DNA of 64,000 bases from Dielma sp000508965 (GTDB lineage Bacteria; Bacillota_I; Bacilli_A; Erysipelotrichales; Erysipelotrichaceae): the NCBI GenBank assembly GCA_000508965.1, contig BAHV02000008.1, positions 62,001-126,000 of the forward strand. The letters are read 5' to 3'. Both the position numbers and the translations under genes were made by a program. Each line of letters opens with the position of its first letter. Within the stretch, counting starts at the first letter, position 1. Below, one piece after another: positions 58,601-64,000 of this stretch. The notes under the pieces were generated by a model. The model was not told where the DNA came from, did not search any database, and saw only the letters and a list, made by a program, of their open reading frames with translations.

Positions 58601-59233
58601 ATGCTGGATAAAACATTTATTGAAAAGCTGTTTACACAATGGGATCTGATTTTTCAGGCCAATATTGAAACGCTGACCGAGCTTGATTCGGTCGGCGGTG
58701 ACGGTGATTTGGGGATTGTAATGGGTGATGGTTTCAGGGCTGCCAATCAATTTGTTCATGACAGTATAGAGACTGATTTAGGCAAGCTGTTTTATCAGGC
58801 AGGCAAATGCTTCAATAATGCGGCTTCTTCCTCGATGGGTACCTTATTATCATCAGGATTTATGAATATAGGTAAAAAGCTTAAGGGCAAAACAGCTTTA
58901 GCTAATGAGGAGCTGCTGCTTTTGGTTCGTGAGATGGCGGCCGGAGTCAAACAGACTGGTAAAGCTGAAGAAGGTGAAAAAACCTTCCTCGATGCGATCT
59001 ATCCGGCAGCTAGGGGTATCGAAGCGAACTTAACATCGTCACCTATCGATTTTCTGACTGCCGGATACCAAGCGGCTTGTCAGGGAGTTGATGATGCGGC
59101 TAAGATGGAAGCGAAGCATGGCCGTCTGGCTTTTCGAAAAGCGGACAGCGTCGGCATCATTGATCCGGGTACAGTCGTTGCCAAGCTCTATGTTGAGGGG
59201 CTGTTGAAAACAATAGCCAGTGAACAGCAATGA
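58601..59233 (+). CDS. dhaL: Dihydroxyacetone kinase subunit DhaL
   Basis: The start at 58601 follows GGGCGGTGAGCTT, four bases after the DhaK stop. The 210-residue protein has the nucleotide-binding DhaL motifs: ELDSVGGDGDLGIVMGDGF (Asp residues for magnesium) and NNAASSSMGTLLSSGFMNIG. A DGxxxDPGT-type end is seen as SVGIIDPGTVVAKL. It binds ADP or ATP and phosphorylates the ketose held by DhaK. Confidence 0.9.
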   Translation: MLDKTFIEKLFTQWDLIFQANIETLTELDSVGGDGDLGIVMGDGFRAANQFVHDSIETDLGKLFYQAGKCFNNAASSSMGTLLSSGFMNIGKKLKGKTALANEELLLLVREMAAGVKQTGKAEEGEKTFLDAIYPAARGIEANLTSSPIDFLTAGYQAACQGVDDAAKMEAKHGRLAFRKADSVGIIDPGTVVAKLYVEGLLKTIASEQQ

Positions 59234-59472
59234 TCAGAAAGAAACAAATAATCTGGCTTATGAAGCTGGCAGGCTTGACACTAGCAATCTACTGGTTCAT
59301 GACCCAAGGTTTAACCACAACGCTGGGACAGAGCGTCAGCTCATCTTCGCCTAATCAGAACGTATTTACGGAGAATGGCTTAATGCTTGGCAGTTTGCTG
59401 CTGTTCTTCGCACTTCTGTTGATTCATGATATTAAAGAACACAGGGCCAAGCGGCCAAAAGCAAACCGCTGA
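59230..59472 (+). CDS. Small two-helix membrane protein
   Basis: The 80-residue protein starts inside the DhaL stop. It has two hydrophobic segments (IIWLMKLAGLTLAIYWFMT and LMLGSLLLFFALLLIH) separated by a Ser/Asn-rich loop, and a basic end. It is coupled to the kinase genes and may be a membrane partner of the operon. No family is recognised. Confidence 0.6.
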   Translation: MIRKKQIIWLMKLAGLTLAIYWFMTQGLTTTLGQSVSSSSPNQNVFTENGLMLGSLLLFFALLLIHDIKEHRAKRPKANR

Positions 59473-59491
59473 TTCATAAGGAGGCAAGATC

Positions 59492-60517
59492 ATGTTTAAA
59501 GAATATCGCTATCCAAGCGCTAATCAGACGGATACGGTTTATGGTCTTGTCTGCTATCCAAATTCCGCGATCCGCGGTTATATACAGATTATTCATGATC
59601 GCTATGACCATATTTCTCGTTACTGTGATCTAATGAAACAGCTAGCCAATGATGGTTATCTCTCGTTTGGCTGCGATTTGCTCGGTCATGGGAAAACAGC
59701 ATCGTCATTGGGTGTCATTGAGGTGAATCATTCATGGCAGCTTATTGAAGATATTCACCAACTCTTTCTCTATGTACTCAATGATTTCAAAAAAATACCG
59801 GCAACGATTGCGGTCAATCAGTCGGATAAAAAAGGCAGCCAAACGGTTACCCATGCCGTAGAACCGATTCTGCATGGAATGCTGGGCATCGGCTTTGGCT
59901 GTGTACTGGCTAGGAATTACATGATAAAATACAAAGATGTCAATGCGCTGATTTTATGCAGTGATGAAGGTTTTCCCGCTCACCCGCGCAGATCAGCCAT
60001 GGCATGCCGGAAAGCAATGAAGGAAAAAGGCAAGGACGGTTACGCATCAGAATTAAAAGCGCTGCTTGAAGAAAATAAGCAAATTTATCTAGCCGGTGAG
60101 AGGAATCCCCATGCCTGCCGCAGCGGCAAATATCAGGAATTACAGAAAATCAATAACGACAGTGCCTGTAATTTTGAGTATACAGTACAGTCTTATACTG
60201 AACTGCTGAATCAGCAGATGCTGATTGATCTTGAAACATGGACGGCTGCTATTCCTAAGTACCTGCCTTTGTTTATCATGGCGGGTATGCTTGATCCTAT
60301 TTCCAATTATACGAAGAATATTGATTCGATGCTGATCAAATTAAAAGCATCTTCAGCTCAGAATATTTTCTATAAATATTATGCCGACAGCCGTCATGAT
60401 TTATTTTTTGACAAGGATTCATCGGCTGCCATTAAAGATCTGCTGCTATTTTTGAATAACTGTGTCAGAGCGCAGCGGGAACCATTTGAACGATTAAAAA
60501 AGCTAAACAGCAATTAG
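59492..60517 (+). CDS. Alpha/beta-hydrolase-like protein without the nucleophile serine
   Basis: The 341-residue protein resembles the serine aminopeptidase S33/monoacylglycerol lipase family: GYIQIIHDRYDHISRYCDLM, GYLSFGCDLLGHGKT. The acid in FIMAGMLDPISN and the His in ADSRHDLFFD are present. At the nucleophile elbow, where GHSMGG is expected, it has MLGIGFGCVLARNY, so the serine is replaced by glycine. It may be a binding or regulatory protein, or use another mechanism. It follows AAGGAGGCAAGATC. Confidence 0.78.
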   Translation: MFKEYRYPSANQTDTVYGLVCYPNSAIRGYIQIIHDRYDHISRYCDLMKQLANDGYLSFGCDLLGHGKTASSLGVIEVNHSWQLIEDIHQLFLYVLNDFKKIPATIAVNQSDKKGSQTVTHAVEPILHGMLGIGFGCVLARNYMIKYKDVNALILCSDEGFPAHPRRSAMACRKAMKEKGKDGYASELKALLEENKQIYLAGERNPHACRSGKYQELQKINNDSACNFEYTVQSYTELLNQQMLIDLETWTAAIPKYLPLFIMAGMLDPISNYTKNIDSMLIKLKASSAQNIFYKYYADSRHDLFFDKDSSAAIKDLLLFLNNCVRAQREPFERLKKLNSN

Positions 60518-60529
60518 GAGGAAATCAAA

Positions 60530-61390
60530 ATGTTAGTATCAATGCTTGAGATTATGAAGAAAGCCAAAGAAGGCGGTTATGGGGTTCTAGCCCCAAATGT
60601 ATTTAATGAGGATTCAGTCAGAGCCTGCCTTGAAGCCGCGGTAGAACTGGATTCACCGGTAATTATCGATGTGCTGCCGGGCAATCACAAGGATCTGGTT
60701 TCATTTGGCCGAATCGTTACCCAGTTAGCAAATGAGGTTCGTATCCCGGTAGCCTTGAATCTTGATCATGGTGATACATTTGAGGCATGCGTAAAAGCTA
60801 TCTACGGCGGTTTTACCGGTATCATGGTGGATCGTTCGGCACTGCCGTTTGAGGAGAATGCGAAAGAGGTCGCTTATTTTAAGCGAATCTGTGAACCATT
60901 GGGGATTACGGTTGAGGCAGAATTCGGACAGATCGCAGATGGCTGCGATTATGAAGAAAAACGAGAAGAATTTTTGACCGATCCTGAAAAAGCAAAGGCC
61001 TTTGTGGAAGCCTCCGGCTGTGACTGCTTAGCGGTATCAATCGGTGAAGCTCATGGTGAATATACGAATAAGGGACCGGAAATTGACTTTGAGCGGCTCG
61101 CGAAAATTAAAGAGCTGGTGGATGTACCATTAGTATTCCATGGCGGCTCGTTCTCTGGTTTTGATAATATCGCAAAATGCTGTCAGATTGGCACTCAAAA
61201 AGTAAATATGGGAACTGATGCTTATAATTATGGCTTACAGCTGCTGATGGAGGACGGCCGTTATCCAGAAGAAAATATCGGCGCGCGCATGGCAGGTGAT
61301 ATTATGTGGGCTGGTTATAAGGAAAGAGTGATGGACTATATGAAAGTAACTGGTTCGGTAGGGAAGAACTGGCTTAAATTCACCGACTAA
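60530..61390 (+). CDS. Class II aldolase, PTS operon 2
   Basis: The 286-residue protein has class II aldolase motifs: ALNLDHGDTFEACVKAIYGG, TVEAEFGQIAD, SIGEAHGEYTNKGP and LVFHGGSFSGFDNI. The last differs from the usual HGGSG by a two-residue insertion, so the substrate phosphate site may be changed. It is 12 bases after the hydrolase-like gene and precedes EIIB. It should split the imported phosphorylated sugar to a triose phosphate. Confidence 0.87.
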   Translation: MLVSMLEIMKKAKEGGYGVLAPNVFNEDSVRACLEAAVELDSPVIIDVLPGNHKDLVSFGRIVTQLANEVRIPVALNLDHGDTFEACVKAIYGGFTGIMVDRSALPFEENAKEVAYFKRICEPLGITVEAEFGQIADGCDYEEKREEFLTDPEKAKAFVEASGCDCLAVSIGEAHGEYTNKGPEIDFERLAKIKELVDVPLVFHGGSFSGFDNIAKCCQIGTQKVNMGTDAYNYGLQLLMEDGRYPEENIGARMAGDIMWAGYKERVMDYMKVTGSVGKNWLKFTD

Positions 61391-61405
61391 AAAGGAGGCA
61401 TTATT

Positions 61406-61906
61406 ATGGCAAAGATCGGATTAGTTAGAATCGACAGCCGATTAATTCACGGGCAGGTATGCACACAATGGCTGTACCGTACAAAGAGTAAAAAAGTATA
61501 TATTATTGATGATCAGTCTGCGAAAGATCCATTTCTCTCGCAGCTATTCTCAATGGCATGTCCGGTAGGTGTTGAACTAGAAACGATATCCTGTGAAGAA
61601 GCCGGCAGACGCTGGCAGGCGAATCAGCTGGGGGAGATTGAACCGATATTCATTCTCTTTAAAGATGTTCCCAATGCGTACCGCGCTTATATGGCAGGCT
61701 TTCAATATCCTGAGCTGCAGGTCGGCGGCATCGGCGGCGGTTTTGGCCGCAAGATCGTCATGGGACCGATTTCCTTTGACGATGAGGATGCGCGAATGAT
61801 GAATGAAATGGCCAAAGCAGGCTTAAAGGCATATTTTCAGCCGGTTCCTGATGATAAGGAAGTTTCGTGGCAGGATGTTAAGGCGAAGCATTATCCGAAT
61901 TTATAA
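61406..61906 (+). CDS. PTS mannose-family EIIB
   Basis: The 166-residue protein opens GLVRIDSRLIHGQVCTQWLY, the classic mannose EIIB site with phosphorylated His near residue 15. IIDDQSAKDPFLSQLFSMAC follows. It works with the EIIA (55471) and the fused EIIC-EIID (55927) of the same operon, separated from them by kinase and aldolase genes. The start follows AAAAAGGAGGCATTATT. Confidence 0.92.
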   Translation: MAKIGLVRIDSRLIHGQVCTQWLYRTKSKKVYIIDDQSAKDPFLSQLFSMACPVGVELETISCEEAGRRWQANQLGEIEPIFILFKDVPNAYRAYMAGFQYPELQVGGIGGGFGRKIVMGPISFDDEDARMMNEMAKAGLKAYFQPVPDDKEVSWQDVKAKHYPNL

Positions 61907-61924
61907 GGGAAGAAAGGAAACTAT

Positions 61925-62200
61925 ATGAAACCTGTATTTGTTAGAAAACCCACTGAGGAACAAAAGGCATTGCTGCTGGCACAGCCGACATGGGAACACG
62001 AGCCGGAAACATGGGAAGCCAGCTATGATGAGCGTGAAGAAACATGTCTGGTCATTGAAGGGGAAGCTTATGCACAGACTCAAGATGGCATCCGCTATCA
62101 CTTCGCAGCCGGCGATTTGGTTACTTTCCAGCCGAATATGGACTGCATTTGGTGTGTTGAAAAGAAAATTAAGAAGCATTATATCTTTGATATGAAATAA
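61925..62200 (+). CDS. Small single-domain cupin
   Basis: The 91-residue protein has a minimal cupin motif: EETCLVIEGEAYAQTQDG and YHFAAGDLVTFQPNMDC. It resembles the EutQ/DUF861-type cupins that bind sugars or small acids. Only some of the usual metal-binding His residues are visible. It is the last gene of the operon before the terminator; a sugar isomerase or epimerase role is possible. Confidence 0.7.
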   Translation: MKPVFVRKPTEEQKALLLAQPTWEHEPETWEASYDEREETCLVIEGEAYAQTQDGIRYHFAAGDLVTFQPNMDCIWCVEKKIKKHYIFDMK

Positions 62201-62208
62201 ACTAAAAG

Positions 62209-62243
62209 ACAGTTCTTTGCGGGTCAGCACAAGGACTGTTTTT
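62209..62243 (+). terminator. Terminator of PTS operon 2
   Basis: ACAGTTCTTTG (62209-62219) pairs with CAAGGACTGT (62230-62239) across a ten-base loop, followed by TTTT. Confidence 0.78.
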
Positions 62244-62349
62244 CTTTGCGGCGGCTGTCACATAGGATAAAATATTAAAAAAGCAGGAGAGTCTTATATG
62301 CAAAATGGAACGCTTTGGCTAATCAGGACGACAATCTGATTAGGAAGGC

Positions 62350-62514
62350 ATGGTCACAAAGTTCAAAGACCGTTATTATTGGTATGGCGAGCATAAGGGA
62401 GCTGATAACTGCCTGCATCAAACACGCGTTGATGCCATTGGCTTTTATACTTCGGCATTCATCAATCAGGAAAAAGAGGCACCGGTACTCTTAATCTGGC
62501 AAAATCAATTTTAA
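62350..62514 (+). pseudogene. Remnant of a glycoside hydrolase-like gene
   Basis: A 54-residue frame contains DRYYWYGEHKGADN followed by TRVDAIGFYTSAFIN. The KYYWYGEHKG type of motif opens the catalytic domain of many GH43-type and related five-bladed propeller hydrolases. The frame breaks upstream after the ATG at 62299 region and stops downstream, so only a short piece remains. Confidence 0.5.
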
Positions 62515-62584
62515 ATAAATCATTTGAGCTTTTTCATCGAATATAGGGTATAATCAAGTTATAGAACGTAGGAGAGTAAGAATC

Positions 62585-63466
62585 ATGAAAGTACTTGTAT
62601 TTGGATCATTAAACATTGATACTATTTATAAGCTGGAGCATATTGTACAGCCTAACGAGACAATCTGCGCCTCCGGCTGCGAAATCTCGGCAGGCGGCAA
62701 AGGACTGAATCAGGCAATGGCATTTGCCAAAACCGGACTGCCAGTCTATATCGCCAGCAATCTTGGGAAAAACGGACAGGTATTAGCCGATACGCTGAAA
62801 AGCGGTAATGTTGATATATCACTGCTGAACCATGTCGAAGAAGACAGCGGTCAGGCGATTATACAGGTGGATAAGGCAGGGAATAACGCAATCATCGTCA
62901 GCGGCAACTGCAATGAGCATATCAGTGAAGCATATATTGATTCAGTGCTGCCGCATTTTGAAAAGGGAGATATTCTGGTTATCCAAAATGAAATCAACAA
63001 TCTTAATTTGATTATTGAAAAAGCTAAGGCAGCTGGTTTGATCATTGTGTTTAATCCTTCACCGTATAATCAAGTGATTGAAACGTTGCCGATGGATAAG
63101 ATCGATTATTTGTTTATCAATGAGGTAGAAGGCAGACAGCTGAGCGGTTCTGATAATGAAAAGGAGATACCGCGGCTGATTTTGGAGAGATACCCAGCAA
63201 TCAAGGTGATTCTGACATTGGGAGAACGCGGGGCCGTCTATGCCGATAAAAATCAATATGTCTATGAACCGGCGATTAAAACAGAGGTCGTGGATACTGT
63301 GGGCGCGGGCGATACGTTTACCGGTTACTTTATCTATGGCATCATGAGCCGTAAGTCAGTAAAGGAATGTCTGAACATGGCATCAACTGCCAGCTCAATC
63401 GTTATTGGCAGACATGGTGCGGGTAATTCAATTCCAACCTTGGATGAGGTGAAAAAGGCATTGTAA
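62585..63466 (+). CDS. PfkB-family (ribokinase-like) carbohydrate kinase
   Basis: The 293-residue protein has ribokinase signature regions: SLNIDTIYKLEHIVQPNE, SAGGKGLNQAMAFAKTGLP near the start, and VVDTVGAGDTFTGYFIYG with the catalytic Asp near the end. It phosphorylates a sugar with ATP, most likely ribose or a related free sugar. TATAAT at about 62550 and its own terminator make it a separate unit from PTS operon 2. The start follows GTAGGAGAGTAAGAATC. Confidence 0.9.
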   Translation: MKVLVFGSLNIDTIYKLEHIVQPNETICASGCEISAGGKGLNQAMAFAKTGLPVYIASNLGKNGQVLADTLKSGNVDISLLNHVEEDSGQAIIQVDKAGNNAIIVSGNCNEHISEAYIDSVLPHFEKGDILVIQNEINNLNLIIEKAKAAGLIIVFNPSPYNQVIETLPMDKIDYLFINEVEGRQLSGSDNEKEIPRLILERYPAIKVILTLGERGAVYADKNQYVYEPAIKTEVVDTVGAGDTFTGYFIYGIMSRKSVKECLNMASTASSIVIGRHGAGNSIPTLDEVKKAL

Positions 63467-63480
63467 GTAATATAAACAAA

Positions 63481-63518
63481 AAGGTTTCAACCTGTTATAT
63501 GGCTGAAACCTTCTTTTT
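63481..63518 (+). terminator. Terminator of the PfkB kinase gene
   Basis: AAGGTTTCA (63481-63489) pairs with TGAAACCTT (63504-63512), followed by CTTTTT. Confidence 0.8.
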
Positions 63519-63520
63519 GG

Positions 63521-63601
63521 CTATTCAATCATTTCACCTTTTGCGTTAAAGCTGTAAGCATTACCTTGAATTGGAACATTCTGCTGATTCTTAATTAATA
63601 A
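63521..63601 (-). pseudogene. Possible C-terminal relic of a cell-wall-binding protein
   Basis: On the minus strand a frame reads NQQNVPIQGNAYSFNAKGEM before a stop. AYSFNAKGEM resembles the end of a choline/glucan-binding repeat. It has no start and lies after the terminator of the EIIA gene, so it is at best a relic. Confidence 0.25.
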
Positions 63602-63621
63602 AAGCCTCACATTCATGAGGC
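63597..63621 (-). terminator. Terminator of the EIIA-Glc gene
   Basis: On the minus strand GCCTCA-loop-TGAGGC is followed by TTTTATTAATT. Confidence 0.7.
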
Positions 63622-63628
63622 CTAGGCT

Positions 63629-64000
63629 TTATTTACTTGTATATTCAATCAGGACTGTTTCTCCCGCCTTGGCTTGGCCGCCTGTATGAAAAGCCGTCAA
63701 TTCATAATCATTGTGATTCATGATAATCATCGGCGTTGTTAATGAGATACCCTTTGATTTGACAAAATCAGTATCAACCTTAATGATTGGATCACCTGCT
63801 TTCACTTGTGTATTTACATCCACAAGGGCACTAAAGCCTTCGCCACCCAGATTCACTGTATCCAAACCGATATGCACAAGCAATTCCAAGCCGTCCGCCA
63901 GCTTCATTCCAAATGCGTGTCTTGTTTCCGGTATTAATACAATCGTCCCATCCGCCGGTGCCGCAATGATATTGTCTTCTGGAATAATCGCAATGCCTTC
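63629..64000 (-). CDS. PTS glucose-family EIIA domain (partial, continues beyond window)
   Basis: The frame is open to the window edge, so the N-terminal part lies to the right. The visible 123 residues include IIAAPADGTIVLIPETRHAF, then LELLVHIGLDTVNLGGEGF with the phosphorylated His, and VKAGDPIIKVD. This is the glucose-type EIIA (Crr) fold. It may be a free EIIA or the end of a larger glucoside EIIBCA protein. Its terminator lies directly downstream. Confidence 0.9.
   Translation of the reverse strand, partial: EGIAIIPEDNIIAAPADGTIVLIPETRHAFGMKLADGLELLVHIGLDTVNLGGEGFSALVDVNTQVKAGDPIIKVDTDFVKSKGISLTTPMIIMNHNDYELTAFHTGGQAKAGETVLIEYTSK

Noticed and set aside
1..64000. CRISPR arrays, insertion sequences, rRNA operons or complete tRNA genes
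   Set aside because: I saw no regularly spaced repeats, transposase genes with terminal repeats, rRNA sequence or complete tRNA cloverleaf; the only tRNA-like sequence is the tmRNA 3' end at 28409-28424.

Overview
The window reads as the chromosome of a low-to-moderate GC Gram-positive gut anaerobe. An Erysipelotrichia-type Bacillota is my best guess, based on the density of mannose- and fructose-family PTS operons, CcpA-type cre sites, a T-box leader, TTG/GTG starts and strong AGGAGG ribosome binding sites. No rRNA or species marker is present, so the lineage is inference.

Positions 1 to about 28424 are the right-hand, mostly late part of a tailed prophage with a contractile (PBSX/Xkd-like) tail. 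The order is: end of a RepA-like replication ATPase, small zinc-finger proteins, RusA resolvase, a late regulator, a structured intergenic region, a two-helix membrane moron, terminase, portal, MuF-type head protein, scaffold, capsid, connectors, sheath, tube, frameshifted tail chaperone, tape measure, baseplate, tail fibres, holin, lipoprotein moron and lysin. An accessory right end follows, with a small XRE repressor and a repeated EFWGV-motif family. The prophage ends at a copy of a tmRNA (ssrA) 3' end, CCCGCCAGCTCCACCA at 28409-28424, followed at once by a terminator. It therefore appears to be integrated into ssrA, with the intact ssrA and the integrase expected to the left of the window.

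From 28.4 to 32.2 kb lie a small membrane protein, a minus-strand T-box-controlled operon (PHP phosphatase plus NeuD-like acyltransferase), a collapsed locus with gene fragments, and a TauE/SafE exporter. From 32.4 to 39.3 kb is a fructose-family PTS operon with a PRD regulator, class II aldolase, racemase-like protein, transaldolase-like protein and HAD phosphatase. From 39.4 to 44.8 kb are alpha-glucan genes (malQ, glgP), with a membrane diguanylate cyclase translationally coupled to malQ. Two YdcZ-type transporter genes and a divergent Crp/Fnr regulator follow.

From 46.7 to 53.5 kb is a CcpA-controlled mannose-family PTS operon with a cupin isomerase, a phosphotriesterase-family hydrolase, a mannitol-1-phosphate dehydrogenase-like enzyme and an RpiR regulator. 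From 53.8 to 62.2 kb is a second mannose-family PTS operon with a DeoR regulator, a fused IIC-IID permease, DhaK and DhaL kinases, an alpha/beta-hydrolase-like protein that lacks its serine, a class II aldolase and a cupin. A PfkB kinase and the end of a glucose-type EIIA close the window. The two mannose-type operons and the fructose-type operon look like complete import-to-glycolysis routes whose substrates cannot be read from sequence alone.
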